The position numbers and the translations under genes are program-made. DNA of 35,209 nt from an uncultured Granulosicoccaceae bacterium (GTDB taxonomy: Bacteria; Pseudomonadota; Gammaproteobacteria; CALCKW01). The notes beneath the pieces were generated by a model that made no database searches, was not told the DNA's origin, and worked only from the letters and a program-made list of their open reading frames with translations. Location of the stretch: assembly GCA_937925815.1 (NCBI GenBank), contig CALAMQ010000173.1, positions 1-35,209 on the forward strand, in the 5' to 3' direction. Below, piece by piece: positions 8,183 through 16,380 of this stretch. Positions within the stretch are counted from its first letter, which is position 1. Each line of letters opens with the position of its first letter.

Positions 8183-8763
8183 AAGCGGACATTCGAAAAA
8201 TACTGGTCAATGTCGAGATTACTGAACGCGAAATGGGCCGGGAGATTTCACCGCCAACGCGCAAGGCGGTCGCCGCTGCTGTGATCGAGAACCCCTTTGC
8301 CGGGCGGTATGAGGAAGACCTGACACCGCTGATGGAGATCGGTGCTGAACTCGGCGCGCTGCTCGGTAAGCGCTGCGTGCAGGCACTTGGTATTGCGCCC
8401 GAGCAGGCCGAAAGCTATGGCAAGTCAGCCATGGTTGGCGAAAACGGCGAGCTCGAGCACGCGGCTGCCATTCTTCACCCTAAACTCGGCGCACCGCTGC
8501 GCGCTGAAGTTGAGAAGGGTGCGGCATTGGTGCCGTCGTCTAAAAAAATGGGCGGGCCGGGTCAGGTGCTCGATGTACCACTTGGTCATAAAGACGCAGC
8601 CTATGTTCGCAGTCATTTTGATGGCATTGAAGTGCGGTGCAGCGATGCGCCACGCGCCAACGAAATTTTGGTTGCAGTATCCGTGACCGACAGCGGGCGT
8701 CCCCTGCCACGCGTTGGCGGCCTGGAAGCCGCCGATGCAAAAGGCGAAGACGGCTTGCGCTGA
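8179..8763 (+). CDS. DUF1185 / 'amino acid synthesis' family protein, copy 2
   Basis: A 194-residue paralogue of the preceding protein, coupled to it through an ATGA overlap. It shares NPFAGRYEED, YGKSAMVG, GELEH, VPSSKK, LDVPLGHKDAAYVRSHFD, DAPRANEI and the ending DGLR. Conserved Lys, His, Asp and Glu residues in these blocks could form an active site, but no catalytic assignment is known to me. It is followed after 20 bases by the nicotinamidase gene. The tandem arrangement with strong divergence outside the motifs argues for an old duplication with separate roles or a heteromer rather than a recent copy. Confidence 0.8.
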   Translation: MKADIRKILVNVEITEREMGREISPPTRKAVAAAVIENPFAGRYEEDLTPLMEIGAELGALLGKRCVQALGIAPEQAESYGKSAMVGENGELEHAAAILHPKLGAPLRAEVEKGAALVPSSKKMGGPGQVLDVPLGHKDAAYVRSHFDGIEVRCSDAPRANEILVAVSVTDSGRPLPRVGGLEAADAKGEDGLR

Positions 8764-8783
8764 GGCCCACACGAGGAACAGTC

Positions 8784-9386
8784 ATGAACTCAGATCACGC
8801 ATTACTCATCATCGACGTTCAAAATGATTTCTGTCCAGGCGGCGCCTTGGCCGTGGAGCAGGGAGATCAGATTGTCGACAGCATCAACGCGATGCAATCG
8901 CAGTATTCCTGCGTTATCGCAACGCAAGATTGGCACCCCCAAGGGCACAGCTCCTTCGCCAGCACTCACAATGCTGAGCCGTTCTCAATGAAGCAGATGC
9001 CTTATGGTGAACAAGTGTTGTGGCCCGACCACTGCGTGATCGGAAGTGAAGGTGCTGCTTTTCACGCTCGGCTGCAAACCGAACGCGTCAACGCGGTGAT
9101 CCGAAAAGGCAGTAACCCGGCCATCGACAGTTATTCTGCGTTCTTCGAAAATGACCGCACAACCCCAACCGGTTTGCATGGGCTTCTGTCAGAGCTTGGG
9201 GTCAAGGACATCACGCTGGTGGGGCTTGCGACGGATTTCTGCGTCGCCTATTCGGCACTCGATGCCGCCCGACTCGGCTATGGCGTCACCGTGGATACGG
9301 CGGCGTGCCGCGCGATAGACATGAATGGCGAAACCCTTGCTGCGGCGATCACCGAGATGCGCGCTGCCGGCATCAACGTTCAGTAA
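8784..9386 (+). CDS. pncA: Nicotinamidase (PncA-type, isochorismatase fold)
   Basis: A 200-residue enzyme predicted to hydrolyse nicotinamide to nicotinate and ammonia. The catalytic triad of the family is present: D11 in IIDVQNDF, K108 in IRKGSNP and C153 in GLATDFCV. Metal ligands D49, H51 and H55 lie in DWHPQGH, with H83 in WPDHC. These motifs fit PncA better than maleamate or isochorismate hydrolases. I chose the ATG at 8784 because GAGGA precedes it at 8772-8776 and the catalytic Asp then sits at its usual place. Within this operon it would widen the substrate range from nicotinate to nicotinamide, although it could also serve NAD salvage. Confidence 0.9.
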   Translation: MNSDHALLIIDVQNDFCPGGALAVEQGDQIVDSINAMQSQYSCVIATQDWHPQGHSSFASTHNAEPFSMKQMPYGEQVLWPDHCVIGSEGAAFHARLQTERVNAVIRKGSNPAIDSYSAFFENDRTTPTGLHGLLSELGVKDITLVGLATDFCVAYSALDAARLGYGVTVDTAACRAIDMNGETLAAAITEMRAAGINVQ

Positions 9387-9397
9387 GGAGACTGCAC

Positions 9398-10564
9398 ATG
9401 AGCAAATTGGTTGTCAGGAACATCGACTTGATGCTGACGGGCAAGCTTGAAGCGCCGATCGACGACGCTGACTGCCTGATTGCGGTCAATGGCATCATCG
9501 AAGAGATTGGCAAAGAAGCCAACCTCGACACCAGTGGCGCTGATACAGTTGTCGATGCCAAAGGCACGGCTGTGTGCCCGGGACTGATTGACAGTCACAT
9601 TCACCCGGTGATCGGTGACTACACACCGCGCCAGAATCAATTGAACTGGATTGACTCCACGCTCAACGGCGGTGTCACCACCATGATCTCGGCGGGTGAA
9701 GTGCACATGCCCGGCCGGCCCAAAGACATCGTTGGCCTCAAAGCCATGGCCATCGCGTCTCAGCGCTGGTACGAAAACTTCCGACCCTCTGGCGTCAAAG
9801 TGCACGCCGGTGCGCCTGTAATCGAGCAGGGCATGGAAGAGCACGATTTCAAAGAAATGGCCGATGCAGGCGTCAAGCTGCTCGGCGAGATCGGGCTTGG
9901 CTCGGTCAAGGACGGGCCAACCGCCAAGAAAATGGTGGACTGGGCGCGCAAGTACGGCATGCAGAGCACCATCCACACCGGTGGTCCCTCGATCCCAGGT
10001 TCCGGCCTGATCGACAAAGACATCGTGCTCGAGGCGGGCACTGATGTCATTGGTCACATCAACGGCGGGCACTCGGCGTTGCCGGATGACCAGATCATCT
10101 GCCTGTGCGAGAGCTGTCTTGCGGGTATTGAGATCGTTCACAACGGCAACGAGCGCGCAGGCATTTTGACCGTCAACACCGCGCGTGAACTCGATCAGCT
10201 TGACCGCGTGATTCTCGGAACAGACGGCCCGGCCGGTTCCGGCGTGCAGCCACTTGGCATATTGCGCATGGTGGCGTTGCTCTCGAGTCTCGCCAATGTC
10301 AAAGCTGAGATTGCGTTCTGCTTTGCCACGGGGAATACCGCCCGTGTGCGTGAGCTCGACTGCGGCATCATCGAGCCCGGTCGCGTTGCCGATCTCGTGA
10401 TCATGGACCAAGCACAGCATTCCCCAGGCAAGAACCTGCTCGAGTCGGTCGAGCAGGGCAATCTGCCTGGCATTGGCATGGTAATCATCGACGGAGAAGT
10501 GCGCTGTCACCGCAGTCGCAACACACCGCCTGCTGGCCGTTTGCCGGAAGTGGTTGGAGCCTGA
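9398..10564 (+). CDS. ena: Enamidase (amidohydrolase; 1,4,5,6-tetrahydro-6-oxonicotinate hydrolase)
   Basis: A 388-residue amidohydrolase closely resembling enamidase of Eubacterium barkeri. That enzyme hydrolyses 1,4,5,6-tetrahydro-6-oxonicotinate to 2-formylglutarate and ammonia with a bimetal Fe/Zn centre. Predicted metal ligands are H67 and H69 in DSHIHP, a bridging E164 in GEIGLG, H193 in TIHTGG, H220 in GHINGG and D276 in GTDGP. Segments near YTPRQ, GGVTTMISAG, MPGRPKD and the C-terminal SRNTPPA are family-specific. The start at 9398 follows TAAGGAG. It is the last gene of the operon, and no gene for reduction of 2-formylglutarate follows. After it come 98 bases before the convergent gene at 10663. 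Confidence 0.9.
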   Translation: MSKLVVRNIDLMLTGKLEAPIDDADCLIAVNGIIEEIGKEANLDTSGADTVVDAKGTAVCPGLIDSHIHPVIGDYTPRQNQLNWIDSTLNGGVTTMISAGEVHMPGRPKDIVGLKAMAIASQRWYENFRPSGVKVHAGAPVIEQGMEEHDFKEMADAGVKLLGEIGLGSVKDGPTAKKMVDWARKYGMQSTIHTGGPSIPGSGLIDKDIVLEAGTDVIGHINGGHSALPDDQIICLCESCLAGIEIVHNGNERAGILTVNTARELDQLDRVILGTDGPAGSGVQPLGILRMVALLSSLANVKAEIAFCFATGNTARVRELDCGIIEPGRVADLVIMDQAQHSPGKNLLESVEQGNLPGIGMVIIDGEVRCHRSRNTPPAGRLPEVVGA

Positions 10565-10662
10565 GAAAAGGGACGTTGGCCACTCGCGGTCAGTGTCCGC
10601 CAAAGCTGAACTGTACACTCACACCCCCCACAGCGCGTGTGGAGGAGTGGCGGTCCAGCGTC

Positions 10663-11490
10663 TCAGTCGACGGTGATCAGTACCTCTGCGCTCACAGCTT
10701 CACCGTTTACCCAGTACGGCTGGTGCACGTTGGTGTTTAAGTCCAGGCGCAGCCGATGTTGCCCGGCGGGCAATTGACCGATGGACATGTCACTGCCGAA
10801 GTACCGCGCGAGCTTGACGTTGTTTAAGTAGAGATGGCCGTGTCCTGAGCCTGCAACGTGCTCGGTGTCCACGAGCTCGGTATCAAATTGAAAGTGGCTG
10901 ACCGTGGATGACACCTGCCAGGTGCCGGAGTTGTTATCGCGGTCCACTTCAAGCGCGATTTGCGGTGCGGGATCAATTGGCTGTCCAGCCATACCCCCGT
11001 GAGAGCTGTGATCCATTGGGTCAGCTTCTGCGACAGTGACCTGGGTTTTGAGAATGGATCCGTCGCCCAGCGTGAAATGCAGTGGGATCAGGCGGCCAAC
11101 GGTCATCTCGCCTGTGACTGCCATGGCCATGATGTGGGCACCGTCCAGTGCGAAGCTGATACGCCCCCCGCCGGGGACGACAACATCACCGAGCTCGCCT
11201 CCCATGATGTGCGTGTTGCCAGCGTCGGTTGAACTCAATGCAGAGAAGGTCACAGGCTCGCCGCGGTTTTCGATGTTCAGGGTGATCATCAGGCCAGGCA
11301 TTGCGCCGTTTACGGGTAGCGCGATGGCATCGAAGACAACCAAATTGCGAGATTGCCCCGTCGTGCTAAGCCCCCACAACACCGCCGCCAGTGGCACTGA
11401 TAACAGGACGAATACGAGTGCAAAGACCTTCGCAAGGTTGTTTTTTGGCACCTGAGACAAGAGAGCGAGACCCGACAATGTGTAGGGCAT
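10663..11490 (-). CDS. Exported PCuAC-like (copper chaperone) protein with extra C-terminal domain
   Basis: A 275-residue protein from an ATG at 11490. A GTG at 11451 would give 262 residues and leave more room for the divergent promoter. A hydrophobic anchor or signal segment (NNLAKVFALVFVLLSVPLAA) is near the N-terminus. A PCuAC-like domain follows, with an HIMGG segment and GAHIMAMAV, then a linker rich in Met, His and Gly (MDHSSHGGM). The C-terminal domain has a GHGHLYLNNVKLARYFG segment also seen in small periplasmic copper-related proteins. The likely site is the periplasm, membrane-tethered. Copper handling is inferred from the domain and Met/His content. It is divergent from the membrane protein at 11523, with only about 30-70 bases between. 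Confidence 0.6.
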   Translation of the reverse strand: MPYTLSGLALLSQVPKNNLAKVFALVFVLLSVPLAAVLWGLSTTGQSRNLVVFDAIALPVNGAMPGLMITLNIENRGEPVTFSALSSTDAGNTHIMGGELGDVVVPGGGRISFALDGAHIMAMAVTGEMTVGRLIPLHFTLGDGSILKTQVTVAEADPMDHSSHGGMAGQPIDPAPQIALEVDRDNNSGTWQVSSTVSHFQFDTELVDTEHVAGSGHGHLYLNNVKLARYFGSDMSIGQLPAGQHRLRLDLNTNVHQPYWVNGEAVSAEVLITVD

Positions 11491-11522
11491 TGTACCATTC
11501 ACACAGGTTGCTAAATACTGCG

Positions 11523-12926
11523 ATGACAATGCGTGCTTTGTTTGTCTTTTTTGGGCTTTTCACACCATTAGCGGCGCTCGCGCACGCGTCGAGTCAGCAG
11601 CTTGTTCTGTTGTTGCCAACAGCGTTTTATAACAGCGTTGGTGTCATCATTGTCTTGATGACGGCGCTATTCCTGATGGTGCCAGCAGTTGCAAATCGGC
11701 TCACTGCGTTCGCGCATTGGCGATTGGGTCAGGTCGACACGCAGTCGGCTCGGCGGCTTACAAGTTTGCTGTCCTGTGCGGTATTGGTGATGGCATTGGT
11801 CGCGGGTTTGATCGGCTCACGTGACCCACTGACCAACCCATTGACACTGCTGATTTGGTCGGTGTGGTGGATTGTGCTTGTGGTGCTGAACGGTCTGCTT
11901 GGCAACTTGTGGTACTGGTTGAATCCCTGGGTCGGCGCTTGCCATATGATGCGGCGTGCTGTGGGCGAACGCTCTGTTGGCGGGCGCCCGGTGCTGTCGT
12001 TGCCGGACTGGGTTGGGCATTGGCCAGCCGTGATTGGCTTCCTGTGTTTTTCGGCTTTTTTGTTGGCCCACCCTGCACCAGACGATCCCGCTGTGCTCGC
12101 GTTGAGCGTGGCGCTGTATTGGATGATCACCTTGGTGGCGATGTTGCTCTTTGGTGAATCTGCCTGGTTGCAGCGCGGTGAATTTGTCACCGTGATCATG
12201 ACGCAGTTGTCGCGGTCCGCCTTATTCGGTGTGCATAACCACGCGCTTCACGTTGGTGTGCCCGGCTGGCGATTGCGTGAGGCGAGCAACGCGTCATTGA
12301 GTTTGGCTTTGTTCGTGTTGTTGATGCTTGGCACCAGCAGCTTTGATGGCTTTAACGAGACCTTTTTCTGGCTGGGTATTTTGGGTGTCAACCCCTTGGA
12401 ATTCCCCGGTCGTTCCGCGGTAATACCGCACACCCTCGCTGGGATTTTGGTGGTTAATGCGGTGCTTATCTCACTGTTCGCACTGTGTATTGCAGTGGGC
12501 GTTACGCTGGCGAGAGTGAAGCTGCCGGTTTGGTGGGTGGTTGTACGCCTGGCGCCAACGATCTTGCCTATCGCAGTGGGTTATCACTTCGCGCATTATT
12601 TAACGACAATACTCGTCACGATTCAGTACACCGTCGCGTCGTTCAACGACCCGTTTTCTTTGGGTTGGGATCTGTTTGGTGTCGGCCAGTTTTACGTGAC
12701 AACAGGTTTCTTCAACAGGCCAGAATCGGTCGAACAAATTTACCTGTCGCAGGCCACAGCGGTTGTGATTGCGCACCTGATTTCGCTGCTCTGCGCTCAC
12801 CGTGTGGTGGCGTCCTTGGTACCAGACAACAAGCAAGCGATCATCAGCCAATTACCGCTTGCGATATTTATGGTGAACTACACGCTGTTTGGGCTGTGGC
12901 TGCTGTCTGCGCCACGGGGTGCCTGA
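11523..12926 (+). CDS. Polytopic inner-membrane protein of unknown function
   Basis: A 467-residue protein with an N-terminal signal-like segment (MTMRALFVFFGLFTPLAALAH) and about ten further hydrophobic segments. Conserved-looking features are LLLPTAFYNSVG near the start and LWYWLNPW in the middle. It resembles proteins annotated in databases as FedB-like or fenitrothion hydrolase-like, but I would not assign that activity. The longer open frame upstream runs into the divergent gene, so I take the ATG at 11523. The divergent PCuAC-like gene suggests a shared metal- or respiration-related role, which is a guess. It converges on the ABC transporter operon with a hairpin between. Confidence 0.65.
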   Translation: MTMRALFVFFGLFTPLAALAHASSQQLVLLLPTAFYNSVGVIIVLMTALFLMVPAVANRLTAFAHWRLGQVDTQSARRLTSLLSCAVLVMALVAGLIGSRDPLTNPLTLLIWSVWWIVLVVLNGLLGNLWYWLNPWVGACHMMRRAVGERSVGGRPVLSLPDWVGHWPAVIGFLCFSAFLLAHPAPDDPAVLALSVALYWMITLVAMLLFGESAWLQRGEFVTVIMTQLSRSALFGVHNHALHVGVPGWRLREASNASLSLALFVLLMLGTSSFDGFNETFFWLGILGVNPLEFPGRSAVIPHTLAGILVVNAVLISLFALCIAVGVTLARVKLPVWWVVVRLAPTILPIAVGYHFAHYLTTILVTIQYTVASFNDPFSLGWDLFGVGQFYVTTGFFNRPESVEQIYLSQATAVVIAHLISLLCAHRVVASLVPDNKQAIISQLPLAIFMVNYTLFGLWLLSAPRGA

Positions 12927-12951
12927 GGCGACCTGGGTTTGGGCATCAAGT

Positions 12952-12969
12952 GCGCATCGACCGATGCGC
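12952..12969. terminator. Hairpin between convergent genes (possible bidirectional terminator)
   Basis: GCGCATCG (12952-12959) and CGATGCGC (12962-12969) form a perfect inverted repeat between the stop of the membrane protein gene and the end of the minus-strand livF gene. In the plus direction GAATTAAA follows. There is no long U tract, so termination is probable but not certain. Confidence 0.45.
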
Positions 12970-12972
12970 GAA

Positions 12973-13668
12973 TTAAACGCCGACGTACTTTTCAAGCAAA
13001 CTGCGGTCGGTTTTCAGCGTCGCCGCTGGTACCACTTCGCGGCTGTAGCCGTTTTCAATGAACGCGACTTTGTCCGCAATGGACAGCACCGCGTCGATGC
13101 GCTGCTCAACCAGCAAAACCCCAACCCCGGATTTGGACAGGGTAGAGACAACCTCCTGAATCAAGGCGACGATGGACGGCTGTAGGCCCTCTGTGGGTTC
13201 GTCGAGCAGCAAGAAGCGGGGATTGATGCAAAGCGCGCGGCCAATAGCCGCCATTTGTTGCTCGCCACCGGAGAGGGTGTGTGCCAGCTGGTTCATGCGT
13301 TCTTCGAGCCGCGGGAACAATTCCAGCACCCAGTCGAGCACACGGCTGTCCTCACCGCGTGCCATCAGACCGATTTCCAAGTTCTCCCGCACGGTGAGTT
13401 CGGGGAACAGGCGCCGGCCTTGTGGGGTATAGGCGACACGGTGCTTGGCGACGTGGTCAACCGGCAAGGTGTCGAGTCGGGTGCCGTCTACTGTGATCTG
13501 TCCGGCGCTCAGCGGCAGCAACCCCATGATGGCTTTCATGGTTGATGTCTTGCCGGCACCGTTGCGGCCGAGCACGCAGACGACTTCGCCCTCACAAACG
13601 GAGAGCGAGACGTCGTGCAACACCTTGACGCGTCCGTAGGCGGCGGCGATGCCACTCAGTTCTAGCAT
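12973..13668 (-). CDS. Branched-chain-type ABC transporter ATP-binding protein (LivF-like)
   Basis: A 231-residue ATPase of the LivF group. Walker A is GRNGAGKT (about residues 34-41), the signature is LSGGEQQ (about 130-136) and Walker B is FLLLDEPTEGL. The YTPQGRRLFPELTVRENL segment is typical of LivF. The ATG at 13668 is preceded by GGAGGATGAG. It is the last gene of the minus-strand operon and begins just after the livG stop. With LivG it powers import through the LivH/LivM pair. The shared operator palindrome suggests it imports the nicotinate-pathway substrate rather than branched-chain amino acids. Confidence 0.9.
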   Translation of the reverse strand: MLELSGIAAAYGRVKVLHDVSLSVCEGEVVCVLGRNGAGKTSTMKAIMGLLPLSAGQITVDGTRLDTLPVDHVAKHRVAYTPQGRRLFPELTVRENLEIGLMARGEDSRVLDWVLELFPRLEERMNQLAHTLSGGEQQMAAIGRALCINPRFLLLDEPTEGLQPSIVALIQEVVSTLSKSGVGVLLVEQRIDAVLSIADKVAFIENGYSREVVPAATLKTDRSLLEKYVGV

Positions 13669-13669
13669 C

Positions 13670-14377
13670 TCATCCTCCCAAATAGGCTGATTGAACGGCC
13701 GCGTTGCTTTGAATCGATTCAGGGTCGCCGCTCGCGAGCACGCGCCCAAACTGCAATACCGTGATGGTGTCGGCGACTGCCATGACCACGTCCATGTTGT
13801 GCTCAATCAACAGCAGCGTGGTCTCGCTGCGCAGGCTTTTGAGTAGATCGACAAACCATTGGACTTCGGCGTCCCCAAGTCCCTGTGTCGGCTCATCGAG
13901 AATCAGCAAGCTCGGTTTTTGCACGATGCCCAGTGCAATTTCCAACAGCCGTTGATGGCCGTAGGCGAGGTCACCTGCCAACTGCTGGCGGCGGTCGCTC
14001 AAGCCGACGGTTTCGAGCGCGTGATCGACTGCCTGCGCCATTGCATCACGCGCCTTGTGGCGAGCCATGGCGGCCAACTCAACGTTGGCCTCGATCGTCA
14101 TGTTGGGAAAAACAGACGTGATTTGAAAGGTGTAGGCAATGCCCATTTGCACGCGCCGGTACGCGGGAGCTTTGCTGATATCTTGGCCCTGCAGCACGAT
14201 GCGGCCGGCGTCGGGGAGAATGCGTCCACTGAGCAAATTGACCAGCGTGGATTTGCCGGCCCCGTTGGGTCCAATCAACGCGTGCACCGTGCCCGGTTCA
14301 ACCGCGAGATCAACAGTGTCGGTGGCGCGCAGGCCGCCGAAAGATTTGATGAGTCCGTGAGCTTCCAGCAAAGGCAT
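13670..14377 (-). CDS. Branched-chain-type ABC transporter ATP-binding protein (LivG-like)
   Basis: A 235-residue ATPase. Walker A is GPNGAGKST (residues 36-44), a LAYGHQR signature variant replaces LSGGQ as usual in LivG, and Walker B is LLILDEPTQGL followed by the His switch in LIEHNMD. The ATG at 14377 begins 5 bases after the livM stop. A longer open frame upstream runs through livM and is not used. The protein is shorter than E. coli LivG but normal for short-LivG families of this transporter class. Confidence 0.9.
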   Translation of the reverse strand: MPLLEAHGLIKSFGGLRATDTVDLAVEPGTVHALIGPNGAGKSTLVNLLSGRILPDAGRIVLQGQDISKAPAYRRVQMGIAYTFQITSVFPNMTIEANVELAAMARHKARDAMAQAVDHALETVGLSDRRQQLAGDLAYGHQRLLEIALGIVQKPSLLILDEPTQGLGDAEVQWFVDLLKSLRSETTLLLIEHNMDVVMAVADTITVLQFGRVLASGDPESIQSNAAVQSAYLGG

Positions 14378-14382
14378 GATGA

Positions 14383-15324
14383 TCACTGAATCCAGGGTGC
14401 GAGGCGGCGACGGATTGTTCCGACGATCCCCTCTGGGACATAGAGTGTGAGCAGCACCAATACGATGCCTGCCACGAGCATGTAGGCGGTTGTAAATTCG
14501 CTGCTGATATCGATCAGGTAGAACATCAACGCGGTGCCAATCAACGGACCGATCAATGTGCCAGTGCCACCGAGCAGCACCCACAACAGCGGGAAAATCG
14601 AATACTGGACCGATGCGAAGGTAGCGCCGACATAGCCAAATAGCAGGCTGTAAGCACCGCCAGCGAGCGCTGCCATCGCACCGGAAATGGCCAGTGCGCT
14701 GAGCTTTGCACGAAACACATTGAAGCCGAGCATTTGAGTTCGCTCTTCGTTCTCGCGAATCGCTACCAGTACTTTGCCAAGTCGGCTTCGAACGACAACC
14801 TGACAGCCCAAAACGCACAAGCTGATCAGCACCCACGAGACGATCAGCCGGGTGTCATCTGATGAGAGATCAATGCCCAAGAAAGTGCGTTTGTCTTGTG
14901 AGATTACGAAGCCTTCGTCGCCGCGCGTGAATTCACCAAACAGCAGCACCGTCAGAAAGAAGGCTTGCGAGAACATCAGTGTCACGATCATGAACGAGAC
15001 ACCGGTTGTGCGAAGCGCGAGCAGACCAACAGCCACCGCCAACACCAGGCCGCAAACAATGCCGAACAGAAAACCGATCTCTGAAGGAAATTCGAGCAGT
15101 TGCACTGTGAGGCCGACACCGTACAAACCGGCGGAAAAGAACATCGCGTGCCCGAGGCTGAGCAGGCCGGTGTAGCCAAAGCTGATGTTGTATGCGCAGG
15201 CAAAACAAGCCAGAACCATGATGCGCGCGAAGTTGCCCTGATGGTATTCAGGCAGCGCCAGCACGACCAATAACAAGGCCAGCAACAGCCCAATGTTGAA
15301 CAGTACGGAACGGTCCATGCTCAT
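14383..15324 (-). CDS. Branched-chain-type ABC transporter permease (LivM-like)
   Basis: A 313-residue inner-membrane permease with about eight to ten hydrophobic segments. The cytoplasmic coupling region RENEERTQMLGFNVFRAK (around residue 190) and the motif SFGYTGLLSLGHAMFF near residue 50 are typical of LivM. Its ATG overlaps the livH stop by 4 bases. It forms the translocation pore with LivH, working with the binding protein encoded at the head of the operon. Confidence 0.9.
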   Translation of the reverse strand: MSMDRSVLFNIGLLLALLLVVLALPEYHQGNFARIMVLACFACAYNISFGYTGLLSLGHAMFFSAGLYGVGLTVQLLEFPSEIGFLFGIVCGLVLAVAVGLLALRTTGVSFMIVTLMFSQAFFLTVLLFGEFTRGDEGFVISQDKRTFLGIDLSSDDTRLIVSWVLISLCVLGCQVVVRSRLGKVLVAIRENEERTQMLGFNVFRAKLSALAISGAMAALAGGAYSLLFGYVGATFASVQYSIFPLLWVLLGGTGTLIGPLIGTALMFYLIDISSEFTTAYMLVAGIVLVLLTLYVPEGIVGTIRRRLAPWIQ

Positions 15325-16250
15325 CTGCTGCTCCGCGTGAACAAGCCGGCAGGTCGCCAGATCAATACCAGCGCGACGAGCAAGGTTGCGAGAATTTTTG
15401 CAAGTGTGGGCGAAAAAAACACCGCGATCATGCCATTGCTCAACCCGATGATTGCGGCGGCCACCAAGGTGCCAGACAGGCTGCCTAAGCCGCCGAGAAT
15501 AACGACAATAAAGGACAGCAATAGTGGGTCGCCGCCCATCAGGTAATGGGCTTGCTGAATGGGCACAATCAACACAGCGCCCATCGCTGCCAGCGCACCG
15601 CCGGCTGCGAAAACCAGGCCGTACACCCGCTCAATGCGGATACCAAAAGCCTGGGCAATGTCTTTGTCTTGTTGCGTTGCACGCATGATCAGGCCATAGC
15701 GGGTTTTGGATAAAACCAACCAAACACCAATCAGCAGAACAATCGAGATGGCAATCACGGCGAGCTTGTAAGACGTGATGCTCAGGCCCCAGGGCCAGTA
15801 CACAGCCCAGCCCTGCTCAGTGATCTCAAGCCACGGAATGGCTAGGCGCGTATTGAACGGTGGTTCTACAGGGCGTGCGTCCGGCCCGAAAGTCATCAGC
15901 GATATCTGCTGGAAAATGTAGAGCAGGCCGACTGTCGCGACGATAGTGCGCTCTGGATCGTAGTCAACGCGGTTGATCACAATCCGATCAGAGGCGTAGG
16001 CAATTGCACCGACAAGCAACGGGCTTAAAACGAGTGCCACAGCAAAGCCAACGGCTGGCGAGAATGCGGTGAGTTGGTCTGTGATCCACCACGCCAGCAC
16101 GGCGCCAAGCATGAAAAATTCCCCGTGCGCGACGTTCACCACGCGCATGATGCCAAACACCAGCGCTAAACCGATGGCCGTCAAGGCCAGCACGGCGGTG
16201 GACACAGCGCTCTCTAAAAGCGCCAATAAAATGTGGGGTCCGAGTTCCAT
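15321..16250 (-). CDS. Branched-chain-type ABC transporter permease (LivH-like)
   Basis: A LivH-family permease of 309 residues from the ATG at 16250. GGAG lies eight bases upstream (16259-16262 on the plus coordinate), which favours this start over an ATG at 16286 that would add 12 residues. The segment VFGIMRVVNVAHGEFFMLGA near the N-terminus and ILGGLGSLSGTLVAA near the C-terminus are hallmarks of LivH. The coupling motif RATQQDKDIAQAFGI lies in the middle. It is separated from the binding protein gene by a strong hairpin at 16344-16369. Confidence 0.9.
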   Translation of the reverse strand: MELGPHILLALLESAVSTAVLALTAIGLALVFGIMRVVNVAHGEFFMLGAVLAWWITDQLTAFSPAVGFAVALVLSPLLVGAIAYASDRIVINRVDYDPERTIVATVGLLYIFQQISLMTFGPDARPVEPPFNTRLAIPWLEITEQGWAVYWPWGLSITSYKLAVIAISIVLLIGVWLVLSKTRYGLIMRATQQDKDIAQAFGIRIERVYGLVFAAGGALAAMGAVLIVPIQQAHYLMGGDPLLLSFIVVILGGLGSLSGTLVAAAIIGLSNGMIAVFFSPTLAKILATLLVALVLIWRPAGLFTRSSR

Positions 16251-16343
16251 CGACGCAGCTCCGACAGCAAGCGTGGGCAACAGCATCGCAGTTGTGCAGG
16301 GTAACTAGTGCACAACTTGCGAATGCGTAGGGGACATTAAAAT

Positions 16344-16369
16344 GCCGGGCAATCCAAGGATTGCCCGGC
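16344..16369 (-). terminator. Hairpin between binding-protein gene and livH (attenuator or mRNA-stabilising stem)
   Basis: GCCGGGCAATCC (16344-16355) and GGATTGCCCGGC (16358-16369) form a nearly perfect stem just after the stop of the binding-protein gene. In the minus direction it is followed by ATTTTAATG. In transporter operons such stems often let the first gene be expressed above the permease genes, through partial termination or 3'-end protection. Confidence 0.65.
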
Positions 16370-16380
16370 TCAGCACTGAC

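Noticed and set aside
8637-8783. Upstream extension of the nicotinamidase open frame
   Set aside because: It overlaps the DUF1185 copy 2 gene, codes for an Arg-rich non-family sequence, and the ATG at 8784 has a good ribosome-binding site.
8784-9386. Maleamate amidohydrolase (NicF-like) instead of nicotinamidase
   Set aside because: The DWHPQGH and WPDHCVIGSEGA segments fit nicotinamidase, and no other gene of the oxidative maleamate route is present.
10578-10652. GCCACTC and GAGTGGC repeats after the enamidase gene
   Set aside because: The arms are far apart with no compact stem or U tract, so a terminator is not supported.
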